Position numbers and translations under genes: made by a program
Shown here: positions 45,533-54,591 of the stretch, piece after piece
How positions within the stretch are numbered: position 1 is the stretch's first letter
Layout of the letters: each line of letters starts with the position of its first letter
The notes under the pieces: generated by a model
The model's input: only the letters and a program-made list of their open reading frames with translations
The model's database searches: none
What the model was told of the DNA's origin: nothing
From: an uncultured Christensenellaceae bacterium
Lineage (GTDB): Bacteria > Bacillota > Clostridia > Christensenellales > Borkfalkiaceae
Assembly (NCBI GenBank): GCA_910586675.1
Contig: CAJUJO010000001.1
Span: forward strand, 132,591 to 196,590
Length of the DNA: 64,000 nucleotides
Direction: 5' to 3'

Positions 45533-46669
45533 TTAATTCAACCGGAATTGCATGTACACGGGATTATGGTCGCTGTATGCGAACTGTGTGTCTATCGTGC
45601 GTTCCTCGATCACGGTGATATTGTCGGATACGAGGAATCCGTCTATCACCGTTGTGTAGTTGATGTCCGCGGTATACGGAATATCCGCGCCGCGGCAGGT
45701 CGCCGCATTGAGAGCAGAGACTATTGTAAAACCTTCGGCGATTTCCGATTGGTGAAGGACGGAGCTTTTCACCCAATCGGGTGTTTTTTGCCCGCTCGGG
45801 AAATATTGCAGTGCCGCTTCGTCGCTGTCGAATCGGTCGGCGATGAGGCAATGGTTGAAGTCGCCGCCCGCAACGACGTAGTTTCCCTTGTCCCGCTCCT
45901 CTTTCAGTACGGCGTTGAGCATTTGCAACTGTTCGGCGCGAATCGTGCCGCCCTCGTCGTATGCGGACATGTGCAGATTTACAAGTACGAGCTTTTTGTC
46001 GCTGTCCGCAACGGGCAGATAGTGCACGGCAAAACAGCGGTCGAGGTCGAAGAGCTTATCGATAAAGGAATCGGTAACGGGGAAGGAGCGGCGCACGGCG
46101 CGTTCCGTCCGGTAGCGGGATAGGGTAAGAATGCCCGCCGTCGTCTGTCCGATGGGGTCGTTGAAGGGGTAAAGCAGGTACGCCGTGTGGAAGTTTTCCG
46201 CAAACGACGCGCAGTGTTCGGGGTAAAGCGCCCGCGCGCGGGCGACCATGTCGATATGATAGCTCCTGTCCGCGTTCGAGTCGGCTTCCTGAAAGAAGCA
46301 AAAATCGGCGTTCAACTCTGCCGAAACGCCGAGCGCGCCGTTCACGTTTTTTTCTGCGTCTTCTTTATTCATCGCTTTCGCGTAAATCCCTGCGACGGCG
46401 GTGCCGTCGTTCATGACGCCCGTATCCATAAAGAAGGAATATTCGGGCGAGTATGCGCCGAACCCGAGGTTGTAGGAGAGCACGCCGTACGTTTCCCCCC
46501 TTTGAATGATTTCCGTCCGTTCATTTTCGATTTTCAGTTCGGTCATGTCGTCGATGCGGTAGTATTGCAAGGCAACGTACGCGATATAGCTCCCGATCAG
46601 GAGTACGGAAAATCCGATGACGCAGGCGAGCGAAATACTGATGATTTTAACGATTTTTCTTGTTTTCAT
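45533..46669 (-). CDS. Membrane-anchored endonuclease/exonuclease/phosphatase-fold protein
   Basis: A 378-residue protein with one N-terminal anchor helix (about 7-33) followed by YYRIDD and an EEP domain, probably outside the membrane. EEP motifs in order are VLSYNLGFG, FFQEADSN (metal-binding Glu), VNLHMSAYD, VAGGDFNH, IDGFLVSDN and the final SDHNPVYM (catalytic His). The family cleaves phosphodiesters of DNA, phospholipids or inositol phosphates; the substrate is unknown. The start at 46669 (MKTRKIVKI) matches the family's usual N-terminus, and the -10 box lies 6 bases upstream without a ribosome site. A GTG 15 bases further upstream would fall within the -10 box. Confidence 0.87.
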   Translation of the reverse strand: MKTRKIVKIISISLACVIGFSVLLIGSYIAYVALQYYRIDDMTELKIENERTEIIQRGETYGVLSYNLGFGAYSPEYSFFMDTGVMNDGTAVAGIYAKAMNKEDAEKNVNGALGVSAELNADFCFFQEADSNADRSYHIDMVARARALYPEHCASFAENFHTAYLLYPFNDPIGQTTAGILTLSRYRTERAVRRSFPVTDSFIDKLFDLDRCFAVHYLPVADSDKKLVLVNLHMSAYDEGGTIRAEQLQMLNAVLKEERDKGNYVVAGGDFNHCLIADRFDSDEAALQYFPSGQKTPDWVKSSVLHQSEIAEGFTIVSALNAATCRGADIPYTADINYTTVIDGFLVSDNITVIEERTIDTQFAYSDHNPVYMQFRLN

Positions 46670-46675
46670 GGCTCT

Positions 46676-46704
46676 ATTGTACACGATGGGGGGAGAAAGT
46701 TCAA
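46676..46704 (-). promoter_or_regulatory. Promoter of the EEP gene, predicted leaderless
   Basis: On the minus strand TTGAAC (46699-46704), 17 bases, then TACAAT (46676-46681), ending 6 bases before the ATG. It diverges from the promoter of the glycan-locus regulator about 30 bases away. Confidence 0.7.
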
Positions 46705-46733
46705 GATGAAACGGAAAAATTATCCGCGCGGGG

Positions 46734-46762
46734 TTGAAATTTTTTTTCGGGGATGGTACAAT
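46734..46762 (+). promoter_or_regulatory. Promoter of the glycan-locus regulator gene
   Basis: TTGAAA (46734-46739), 17 bases, then TACAAT (46757-46762). A ribosome site GGAGG follows, 7 bases before the ATG. Confidence 0.75.
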
Positions 46763-46780
46763 GGGCGCGGAGGATACGCT

Positions 46781-47707
46781 ATGTCAGTCAGAGAATACGA
46801 CTTGCAAATCAACGACGAAGAAAAGCTGCCCGACATTATCCAGGCGCTCAACGCTTCCGTGCGTAGAAAAATGATGTCGCTTTTAAGCCGTTCGTCCTAT
46901 TCCATCGCAGACCTTGCAAAAAAACTGAAACTGCCCATTTCCACCGTTTCCTTTCACGTGAACATCCTGCGTAAGGCGGGCTTCGTGAGCGTTACGGTGA
47001 AGCGGAATTCGCGCGGGAACGCTAAAATCATTTCTCGCCAGATAGACAGGTTTTCGCTCGGCTTTTTGCTCGACACACAGACGAAGAGCAAGACGTTTTC
47101 CGTGGAGATCCCGCTCGGCAGCTTTTGCGATGCACAGATCGAGGCGGGCTGCGGAATGGCGAACACCAACAGCATCATTATCGCCGACGATACGCCCGGC
47201 GTGTTCTTTTCGCCCGAGCGGCATTCGGCGCAAATTATTTGGTTTGCAAAGGGGTATCTTGAATACCGCATACCTAACTACATGATGCGCGATAAAAAGG
47301 TAAACGCCGTAACGTTCAGCATGGAGCTTTGCAGCGAAGCGCCAAACTACCGCAACGACTGGGAGAGCGACATTACCTTCTGGGTCAACGGAGAAGAGGT
47401 GGCGACCTATCTCTCCCCCGGAGATTTCGGCGGGCGGCGCGGCAGGCTGAATCCCGCCTGGTGGTCGGATTTTTCCACGCAGTACGGCATCATCAAGACG
47501 ATAAGGATCACCGACGAGTGCGTTTATCTCGATGAAACGGCGGTGAGCACGCAGACCATTTCCAAGCTGAAATTGCAGGAGGGCGACTATATCACGCTGC
47601 GCATCGGAATCAAAAAGGACGCGCACCGTCAGGGTGGATTGAATCTTTTCGGGGAGAAGTTCGGCGATTACGCGCAGGGGTTGGTCTTTACGGTCGATTA
47701 CAATTGA
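46781..47707 (+). CDS. Winged-helix regulator with C-terminal beta-rich sensor domain
   Basis: A 308-residue protein. Residues about 15-85 are an ArsR-like winged helix (VRRKMMSLLSRSSYSIADLA, then the recognition helix LPISTVSFHVNILRKAGFV). The remaining 220 residues are rich in beta strands (IIWFAKGYLEYRIPNYM, DITFWVNGEEVATYLSPGDFG, YITLRIGIKKD), which looks like a jelly-roll ligand-binding domain. No metal motif is present. Similar regulators occur beside sugar ABC and glycosidase genes in Clostridia. It stands 277 bases before the sugar-binding-protein gene, so it is the likely controller of that operon, perhaps by binding a sugar. Start chosen for the GGAGG site. Confidence 0.8.
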   Translation: MSVREYDLQINDEEKLPDIIQALNASVRRKMMSLLSRSSYSIADLAKKLKLPISTVSFHVNILRKAGFVSVTVKRNSRGNAKIISRQIDRFSLGFLLDTQTKSKTFSVEIPLGSFCDAQIEAGCGMANTNSIIIADDTPGVFFSPERHSAQIIWFAKGYLEYRIPNYMMRDKKVNAVTFSMELCSEAPNYRNDWESDITFWVNGEEVATYLSPGDFGGRRGRLNPAWWSDFSTQYGIIKTIRITDECVYLDETAVSTQTISKLKLQEGDYITLRIGIKKDAHRQGGLNLFGEKFGDYAQGLVFTVDYN

Positions 47708-47835
47708 GAATAGAGAAGGGGAAAATCGCCTATGCTGATTACGTCGGTACGGGCGTTTTTTCTTTGTGCACGTTCCCGATTACTTCAACTTTCATGTAAC
47801 AAAAACAAGTATTTTTACAAATTTTAATATTAGTA

Positions 47836-47864
47836 TTGACATTATAAATTGAATAATGTAAAAT
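47836..47864 (+). promoter_or_regulatory. Promoter of the glycan-utilisation operon
   Basis: TTGACA (47836-47841), 17 bases, then TAAAAT (47859-47864). The leader of about 115 bases carries the hairpins described next. Confidence 0.8.
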
Positions 47865-47888
47865 GCTGACAAGATTTGAAAATCTTTG

Positions 47889-47965
47889 CTAAACAGGGGT
47901 ACCCCTGTTTAGGTCTGCCCTTCGTGCAGACCTAAAAAAATTTATTTGAAACGGACATAAGTCCG
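47889..47965 (+). promoter_or_regulatory. Palindrome and overlapping hairpins in the operon leader
   Basis: Bases 47889-47912 form a perfect 24-base palindrome (half-site CTAAACAGGGGT). Its last five bases, TTTAG, are also the first five of a second hairpin, TTTAGGTCTGC (47908-47918) with GCAGACCTAAA (47926-47936), so the two RNA structures exclude each other. A third small hairpin, CGGAC/GTCCG (47952-47965), ends just before the AAGGAGG ribosome site. The palindrome lies about 25 bases after the -10 box, a sensible place for an operator of the upstream regulator or for an attenuator. Confidence 0.65.
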
Positions 47966-47984
47966 AAAATAAGGAGGAAAAGGT

Positions 47985-49412
47985 ATGAAAAAGGCATTTC
48001 CGTTGATTGCGGCAGGCGTTCTTATGCTCGCGGGGCTTACGGCTTGCGGGAAAGACGACGGCGAGGGCGAGTATGTGCCGCCCGATGCGGAGCTTACGGA
48101 GAACGTTAGCATACGCTTCTGGGGCTGGGGCGATGCCGCGGAGCAGGCAAACTATCAGACGCTCGTCAATCAGTTCATGCAGGAAAACAAGAATATCACC
48201 GTTGTGTATACGGGCATGAATTCCCAGAACTATATGCAGGAGCTGCGCAACAGTGCGACCAATCTCCCCGAGCTTTTCTACATGCCCGATTACGACTTTC
48301 TCGAATACGCGGCGAACGGAATGTTGAAGGACGTTTCTGCCTACGTTTCCGAAGAAGAGCTTTCTGCGATCTGGCCGCAGGCGGTGGACGAATATTATTT
48401 CAATCCGAAAAACAACACCCTCGGAAAATCGGAAGGCGCGAAGCTGTACGGCTTGCCCAAAGACTTGGGCCCCTTTACTCTCGTTTACAATAAGACGCTC
48501 GTCGATTCCCAGATAGAGAAATTGCAGCTCGACCGCGAGGAAATATACGGGCTGCTCAATCCGAACATCGCCATGACCTGGCGGCAGTTCCGCGACCTTC
48601 TGAAAAAGCTCGATCCCGACCCGAACGACAATCTCTACGGGATTTCCCACTACGAAATCGAAGCGGCGATCTACTCCAATAACGCCAACTTCTTCAACGA
48701 CGACGCTTCCGAGCAGCGCATTACCGATAAGAACTTTACCGACGCCCTGCAATTCATCGCCGATCTCACCCTCGTCGATCACACGATGGTGGAGGCGAAA
48801 AATCAAGCCTCAACCAACGGGTTCCAGCGCTTTCTCGCTTCGGGCTGCATTTTCAGCTTTATGGGGCCGTGGGATTGCGCGCAGTTCTGGGCGCTCGACG
48901 ATTTAACCTTCGAGTCCAACATTCTTCCCGTTCCCTATAACGGAGAAAACCCCGACGCGAAGAGCACGGCGTGGGTCGGTTCTATGGGATATTGCGTGAG
49001 CGCGAAAGCGAGCAGCTTAAAGACGAACGCCGCCATGCGCCTTGCGAAGTATCTGTGCTGCAACGAGGATGCGCAGCGTAAGTTCTACGAGCTCGGTCAG
49101 CAGGTGCCCAACATTGTGGAGATGGCGAAGGACGAATACGTCAACGATACGAAAAATCTCATCGGCGACAAAGACCCCGTAGACCGTTCCGTATGGCTGG
49201 ATACCATAAACGGTTTCTCTGCGGAAGATAAAATCGGCGGGAAGGTTCGCCCGCGCTACTACACCTATTCGTCCGACTGGTACGACATGTTCACCGAATA
49301 TATCGACACCGAAGGGCTTTGGACGGGCGCCAAGACGGCGTCGCAGATTTGCGCGGCTTACGCAAAGACCTTCCAGGCGGCTCTGGACGAAATGAGAGCC
49401 AACCTCGGTTGA
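47985..49412 (+). CDS. ABC transporter sugar-binding lipoprotein
   Basis: A 475-residue extracellular solute-binding protein (family 1 type). The signal peptide ends in the lipobox LTAC with Cys21 as the lipid-modified residue. Mature-domain signs are VSIRFWGWGDAAEQANYQ, LFYMPDYDFLEYAANGML and GAKLYGLPKDLGPFTLVYNKTL, all typical of oligosaccharide binders. It is the first gene of the operon and is followed by two permeases, so it delivers an oligosaccharide to them. The sugar is not shown by sequence; the GH43 neighbours suggest arabinose- or xylose-containing glycans. Confidence 0.93.
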   Translation: MKKAFPLIAAGVLMLAGLTACGKDDGEGEYVPPDAELTENVSIRFWGWGDAAEQANYQTLVNQFMQENKNITVVYTGMNSQNYMQELRNSATNLPELFYMPDYDFLEYAANGMLKDVSAYVSEEELSAIWPQAVDEYYFNPKNNTLGKSEGAKLYGLPKDLGPFTLVYNKTLVDSQIEKLQLDREEIYGLLNPNIAMTWRQFRDLLKKLDPDPNDNLYGISHYEIEAAIYSNNANFFNDDASEQRITDKNFTDALQFIADLTLVDHTMVEAKNQASTNGFQRFLASGCIFSFMGPWDCAQFWALDDLTFESNILPVPYNGENPDAKSTAWVGSMGYCVSAKASSLKTNAAMRLAKYLCCNEDAQRKFYELGQQVPNIVEMAKDEYVNDTKNLIGDKDPVDRSVWLDTINGFSAEDKIGGKVRPRYYTYSSDWYDMFTEYIDTEGLWTGAKTASQICAAYAKTFQAALDEMRANLG

Positions 49413-49422
49413 GGAGGGGCGT

Positions 49423-50379
49423 ATGGAAAAGACGGCAATCGTTTGCCCGGAGACGGGCGAACAGACCGCAGGCGGCGGAGCGTCGCCGTTTATGAAAAAG
49501 AAAAAGAGCCGTTTGGAGCGGCGGGAACACCTCATCGCGTTTCTCTTTATCCTGCCGCCCATTATCGGGTTTCTCGTGTTTACGGTCGCTTCCATGCTGT
49601 TTTCCTTTGTTTACAGTTTTCAGAAGTACAACACGCTGACGGGTGCGTCCTCCTGGATCGGATTCGATAATTATATCAACCTCTTTACGCACGAGCTGTT
49701 TGCTCCCGACTTTTGGAATTCGGTGGGGAATACCGCGATTCTTTTGTTGAGCATTCCGCTGAGCATGTTCTTGGGGCTGTGCCTTGCGGGACTTCTGCGC
49801 ATGGGCGACATCAAGGGCTCCAAAATTTTTCAGGTGCTGTACTATCTCCCCGCGGTGTCCAGTGCGGTAGCTATGAACATCGTATGGCGTTACATCTTCA
49901 ACAACGAATTCGGAATCGTCAATCTGATGTTCAACATCAAAGCCGCTTGGCTGAGCGACGACGCGCTGCTGAAAATCGCCATCATCTTCAAGAACTCCAT
50001 CAACGGCATGGGGACGGCGATGATTTTGTACCTTGCGGGAATGCTCAACGTGCCCAAAGATTACTACGAGGCGGCGAGCCTCGACGGCGCGGGAAAGGTG
50101 CGGCAGTTCTTTTCCATCACGCTTCCCATCATATCGCCCGTAACCTTTTATCTGCTCATCACAGGGCTTATCGGCGGTTTGCAGTCGTACGCCGATTCGC
50201 AGGTGTTCGCGGCGGGCGATTCGGGCGCGCGTACGATCGTCTACTTTATCTGGGCGCGCGGCATCGACCAAGGGCGGTACGGGCTGGCTTCGGCGGCTTC
50301 CATTCTGTTGGCGTTCGTCATCATGATCATCACCGTCATACAGTTCAAGTTCTCCAATAAGTGGGTTTACGAGGAGTAA
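49423..50379 (+). CDS. ABC sugar transporter permease (MalF/UgpA-like)
   Basis: A 318-residue inner-membrane permease with a charged cytosolic N-terminus (KKKKSRLERREH) and six main helices. The EAA loop that docks the ATPase reads YYEAASLDGAGKVRQFFSITLP. It starts 10 bases after the binding-protein gene, with GAGGAGGGG as ribosome site. It would pair with the next permease. No ATPase gene is in the window, so a shared MsmK-type ATPase encoded elsewhere is likely. Confidence 0.93.
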   Translation: MEKTAIVCPETGEQTAGGGASPFMKKKKSRLERREHLIAFLFILPPIIGFLVFTVASMLFSFVYSFQKYNTLTGASSWIGFDNYINLFTHELFAPDFWNSVGNTAILLLSIPLSMFLGLCLAGLLRMGDIKGSKIFQVLYYLPAVSSAVAMNIVWRYIFNNEFGIVNLMFNIKAAWLSDDALLKIAIIFKNSINGMGTAMILYLAGMLNVPKDYYEAASLDGAGKVRQFFSITLPIISPVTFYLLITGLIGGLQSYADSQVFAAGDSGARTIVYFIWARGIDQGRYGLASAASILLAFVIMIITVIQFKFSNKWVYEE

Positions 50380-50384
50380 CGGCT

Positions 50385-51254
50385 ATGGAAAATCACGTTG
50401 AGTATAAGGAAATCGCCCGTAAGGCGGGATATATTTCTCTGCGCGTCGTTATCTATGCCGTGCTCGTCTGCGGTGCCTTTCTGTTGGTGTTTCCCTACCT
50501 GTGGATGCTGCTCACCTCCTTCAAAAAGGACTTGGATGCGATCAGCATTCAGCTTTCTCTCTTTCCGAAGCAATGGGTATTCCACAACTACGCCGACATC
50601 TGGACGTTCATTCCCCTGTTAAAGGGGCTGGGCAATACCTTGCTCGTGGAGGTCAGCGTCATCGTCGTCGGCACCTTTGTTTCGGCGATGGCGGCGTTCA
50701 GTTTTGCGAAACTGAAACTGCGGCATAAGACGTTTTGGTTGCTCTTTCTTATGAGCGGCATGATGGTGCCCTATGCCGCGCTCATGATGCCGCAGTTCCG
50801 CGTGTTCATGGCGATCGGAATGTTCGATACGCTCTGGCCGCTCATTCTGCCCGGCTTCTTCGGGAACGTTTCCATGCTGTTCTTTCTCGTTCAATATATG
50901 CGCGGCATTCCCAACGCCTATTTCGAGGCGGCGCGCATCGACGGCGCGGGGCACTTTAAGTGCTTTATCTCCGTCATGCTTCCCCTCGTCAAAACGGCGA
51001 TCGCGGCGCAGGTCATCTTCTGGTTTATCGGGATATGGAACGACTATTTTGCGCCGTCCATCTACCTGCACTCGCACGACAGAATGACGCTGCAACCCAT
51101 GCTTGCCATCATCAACTCGGAATCTTCCAGCGGAATCCGCCTGCCGCTCATTATGGCGGGCGCGGTACTGGCGAGCATTCCCATGCTGGTAATTTACATT
51201 ACCTGCCAGAAGTACTTTATCGAATCGCTCTCCATATCGGGCGTAAAAGGTTAA
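50385..51254 (+). CDS. ABC sugar transporter permease (MalG/UgpE-like)
   Basis: A 289-residue permease with six helices and the EAA loop YFEAARIDGAGHFKCFISVMLP. I start at 50385, since GAGGAG lies 8 bases upstream and an earlier in-frame start would overlap the preceding gene. It forms the heterodimeric channel with the upstream permease. The C-terminal KYFIESLSISGVKG is typical of MalG-type subunits. Confidence 0.93.
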   Translation: MENHVEYKEIARKAGYISLRVVIYAVLVCGAFLLVFPYLWMLLTSFKKDLDAISIQLSLFPKQWVFHNYADIWTFIPLLKGLGNTLLVEVSVIVVGTFVSAMAAFSFAKLKLRHKTFWLLFLMSGMMVPYAALMMPQFRVFMAIGMFDTLWPLILPGFFGNVSMLFFLVQYMRGIPNAYFEAARIDGAGHFKCFISVMLPLVKTAIAAQVIFWFIGIWNDYFAPSIYLHSHDRMTLQPMLAIINSESSSGIRLPLIMAGAVLASIPMLVIYITCQKYFIESLSISGVKG

Positions 51255-51260
51255 AAAGGG

Positions 51261-51276
51261 GCGGACGAAGGTCCGC
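51261..51276 (+). other. Intercistronic hairpin before the CBM9 lipoprotein gene
   Basis: GCGGAC-GAAG-GTCCGC lies 15 bases before the AAGGAGG site. It resembles the CGGAC...GTCCG hairpin before the binding-protein gene. There is no T-run, so it more likely guards or punctuates the mRNA than terminates it. Confidence 0.55.
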
Positions 51277-51297
51277 AAAAAAATAAGGAGGAAAATT

Positions 51298-54200
51298 ATG
51301 AAAAAGACAAAATGGTTCGGCGCGGCACTCATAACGGCGGCGCTCGCAATCTCGGCGTCCGCGTGCGGCGCTCCCTCCGGGGGCGGCACGGGAACGGGCG
51401 GAGGCGGCGGTAGCGCGCCGAAGGACGACGTTTATCAGGACTATAATCCCGATAAACAGCCGGGCGGCGACGCGTTCGACTTCGACGGAAACTATGCTCC
51501 GCCCGAACTGACGATAGACGGGAAGGGCGACGACCCGCAGTGGCAGGCGATCACGGAGCCGCTTACTACGTTCGGCAAGGACGTCGACGGGGGCAAAGCC
51601 GTTTCGGTGAAGGTCTACCGCGGAAAGGACGCGCTGTTCTTCCTGTTCGACGTAACCGACCCTCTGCTCTTAACGCAGGGCAACACCAACGACGACGCCG
51701 TAACCCGCGGCGACAGCATCGAGCTCTACCTCGATACGCTCGGCGACGGCGGCAGGAGCCCGCAGAGCGACGACTATCAGATCAACCTCGGCATTCACGG
51801 CAAAACCCGCATCATGCAGGGCGCGGGCGGTCAGTGGGGGAGCTGGAACGGACTCATCGACTACGAAGTGGATTTGAAGGGAGGTTCGCTGAATAACGGC
51901 GACGCGGCAGACGATACGGGTTATTCCATCGAAGTCATGGTGCCCTATAAGCAGATTATGATCGAAAAGGACGACACGATCGCCGTTTCCTTCGGTCAGG
52001 TGGATAAGGTAAAGAGCGCCGATTCCGCAACCGGCGGCGCCGATAAGAGCTGGAACTGGTACGGCTGGGATTGGGGCGGTTCGTTCCGCGAGCCGCAGGC
52101 TCCCGATAATTACGCGCTTCTCGATAAGGACAACAACCTCATCGACCGCGACGACCAGGAGAAAGCTCCCGCGGATATTGCCGGATTCGTGCGCGATACG
52201 GAAGGCGCTCCCGTAGAGGGCGCTACGGCTTCCGTAGAAGTCGGCGGCGAACCGCGCACGGCAACGACGGGCGCCGACGGTTATTTCGTCATCGAAGACG
52301 TCGATTCCGAAGGCACATATACCGTTACGGTAAGAAAGACGGGCTATCTCGACGGCGTGCTCACCTATACTCGCGCCGAACTGCGCGCGGCAAACGGCGG
52401 CAGAGTTCTGAAAGATTTCACGATCACCGCGACGGCGGGCTTGCAGACGACGACGCTTTCGGGCACGGTCAAGAACGTGCTGCGCGGCGTCGTGAGCGGC
52501 GCGACAGTAACGGTGAAGGGGACGGCGTTTACTTCGCAAACCGATTCGAACGGCGCGTTCACCATCGAAGGCGTGCCCGCGGGCGTGGGCGACGTCGTGC
52601 TCGTCGTGAGTAAGACGGGCTTCGGCGACAGCGAAACGGTAATCGAAGAATCCGACCTTGCGGCGGGGGAGACGACGGCGCTCGGCGAGGTTAATCTCAA
52701 TCTTCCGTATGCCAATTGCGGAGAATTTGCAACGGGCGGCGGAAAAGAGGGCGTCAACAAGCAGCTCTTCGCCAACATTCATACGGAAATTTCCCGCGCG
52801 CTTACGGGGATCGAGTTCCGGTTCGACGGCACCCGCCTTCTTTCCGGCAAGGTCGAGCTGTATATCGACGTAAAAGAGAGCACGGGACACAGGGATCAGG
52901 AGCCTTCTCTTTGGCGCATCGATCTGAACGACGACGGCTCGATCGGAGGGTCTCATTACGCGGGCGGCGCGTTCTCTTCGGCGGGGCTTGTATACCGCAT
53001 TCAGTCCAACACCTCTGAGGGCGGCTATCACGCGACGCTGCTCGTTCCCTATACCTATCTCGGCATCGGCGCGCTGGAAACGTTCGGTGTCTCCATGGGA
53101 CAGTTCTCTACGACGGCAAACGGCGGAAAAGGCGACTGGGACGGCTGGGGACCTCCTCAGTTCGGATTCGTCGATCCTGCGTATACCAACCTATATATCC
53201 GCGTCGGCATGCAGAACAATCTGTACAAAGCCGACAACAACGAGACCATGGTTACCCTTTCGGGCAACGCAGGGCAGGAAGGCGTTACCGTTTCCGCAAA
53301 GGGCGTGAAGACGACCTCGGGCGCAAACGGCGCTTGGAGCATGAACGTTCCCATCGATACAAACGCAATTCAGGTAACCTATTCCAAGCAGGGTTATGTA
53401 AGCAAAACTACGACGATCGCAGCGGGGTATTTCGACGGCGCGGCGGCGTGGTCGGAAGACGTTACCCTCGCGGAGCATAAGGTTACCATTTCGGGAACGG
53501 TTACCGATCAGGACGGCAATCCCGTCAAGGGCGTGGACGTTACCGCTTCGGGCGGCAGCGTAAACGTTACGGTAAAGACGGGCGAAGACGGAACGTATAC
53601 GCTGGAAAACATCACAGCTTTTTCCGCAATTTCGATTACCTTTGAAAAGGAGGGTTACGCAACGGGCACGACCAACTTCACGGCGGCGCAGCTCATGGCA
53701 AGCCATTCACTCACCGCGAACAAGCAGATTACTTCGGAAAGCGCCATCGTGCAGATAGAAGTAACGGGAAAAATCGTAGGAATCGGCGGAGCTGTTGCAG
53801 ACGCAACCGTGAGTGTAGACGGCAAAACGTTGACGGCGACGACCGACAGTAGCGGTGCTTTTACGTTGGCGGGCTTTGACGCGGTAGACAGCACGATTAC
53901 TGTTTCCAAAGAAGGTTATCAGGATTCCAAAATCACTTTTACGGCGGCGGATCTGACGGCGGGGGAAACCTCTTACGCGTTTGCCGATTGCTTCCTCGTG
54001 CGCGAATACGCGGAATTCGCAAAATCGCAGAAATCGGTCAATCCTTCGGAAGCCAATGGCGAGATCATGGCGGGCTTTGTTTACACTGTTACCCGCACGC
54101 AGGAAGGGCTTGCCTTCCGCTTCGTCGGGGATAAGCCGTTCTCCACTTCCGCGCCGGAAAACAGAGTGGAAATCAAGCTCGCGCCCGCAAACGGTACCGG

Positions 54201-54573
54201 TTGGACGGTTGACCTCAGAATTACCGCGAGCGGCGCATTCGAGGGCGCGGGGGCGGATCAGCTCACGGGGAAGCGCGTTTTGAACGCCGATTCCGCAAGC
54301 CCCGTCGTCGAGTTCCTTGTACCCTATGCGGCGATCGGCATTCAGTCGGCCGATACGGTCAGAATCGCGGGCGGACAGTGGTGTAAGGCGGGAGAGAATA
54401 AACAAGATTGGAACGGCATGAACCTGAACGGTTTTATCGATACGGGCTGGGATGCGGCTTCCCGCATATACGTTGCCGCGGATAATACCGCTTCCAATAC
54501 GCTGCCGAGCGCTGCGGCGGTAAACGCCGAACTCTTTACAGCGGAGAAGAAGTCTCCCGCAGAAAGCGTTTAA
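51298..54573 (+). CDS. Large lipoprotein with CBM9-like and carboxypeptidase-regulatory-like repeats
   Basis: A 1,091-residue lipoprotein (Cys23 after ISASA, then a Gly-rich linker). Three CBM9-like sugar-binding domains lie at about 60-285 (TIDGKGDDPQWQAI, GDSIELYLDT, YSIEVMVPY), 470-640 and 885-1070. Between them are about five carboxypeptidase-regulatory-like beta domains of some 75 residues (about 293-370, 382-465, 645-720, 725-800, 805-880), with pattern SGTVTDQDGNPVKGVDVT...TGEDGTYTLENI...KEGY. No catalytic domain is seen. It probably holds polysaccharide at the cell surface for the transporter and the two GH43-like lipoproteins encoded next. Ribosome site AAGGAGG. Confidence 0.87.
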   Translation: MKKTKWFGAALITAALAISASACGAPSGGGTGTGGGGGSAPKDDVYQDYNPDKQPGGDAFDFDGNYAPPELTIDGKGDDPQWQAITEPLTTFGKDVDGGKAVSVKVYRGKDALFFLFDVTDPLLLTQGNTNDDAVTRGDSIELYLDTLGDGGRSPQSDDYQINLGIHGKTRIMQGAGGQWGSWNGLIDYEVDLKGGSLNNGDAADDTGYSIEVMVPYKQIMIEKDDTIAVSFGQVDKVKSADSATGGADKSWNWYGWDWGGSFREPQAPDNYALLDKDNNLIDRDDQEKAPADIAGFVRDTEGAPVEGATASVEVGGEPRTATTGADGYFVIEDVDSEGTYTVTVRKTGYLDGVLTYTRAELRAANGGRVLKDFTITATAGLQTTTLSGTVKNVLRGVVSGATVTVKGTAFTSQTDSNGAFTIEGVPAGVGDVVLVVSKTGFGDSETVIEESDLAAGETTALGEVNLNLPYANCGEFATGGGKEGVNKQLFANIHTEISRALTGIEFRFDGTRLLSGKVELYIDVKESTGHRDQEPSLWRIDLNDDGSIGGSHYAGGAFSSAGLVYRIQSNTSEGGYHATLLVPYTYLGIGALETFGVSMGQFSTTANGGKGDWDGWGPPQFGFVDPAYTNLYIRVGMQNNLYKADNNETMVTLSGNAGQEGVTVSAKGVKTTSGANGAWSMNVPIDTNAIQVTYSKQGYVSKTTTIAAGYFDGAAAWSEDVTLAEHKVTISGTVTDQDGNPVKGVDVTASGGSVNVTVKTGEDGTYTLENITAFSAISITFEKEGYATGTTNFTAAQLMASHSLTANKQITSESAIVQIEVTGKIVGIGGAVADATVSVDGKTLTATTDSSGAFTLAGFDAVDSTITVSKEGYQDSKITFTAADLTAGETSYAFADCFLVREYAEFAKSQKSVNPSEANGEIMAGFVYTVTRTQEGLAFRFVGDKPFSTSAPENRVEIKLAPANGTGWTVDLRITASGAFEGAGADQLTGKRVLNADSASPVVEFLVPYAAIGIQSADTVRIAGGQWCKAGENKQDWNGMNLNGFIDTGWDAASRIYVAADNTASNTLPSAAAVNAELFTAEKKSPAESV

Positions 54574-54591
54574 GATAAGGAGGAAAGGACT

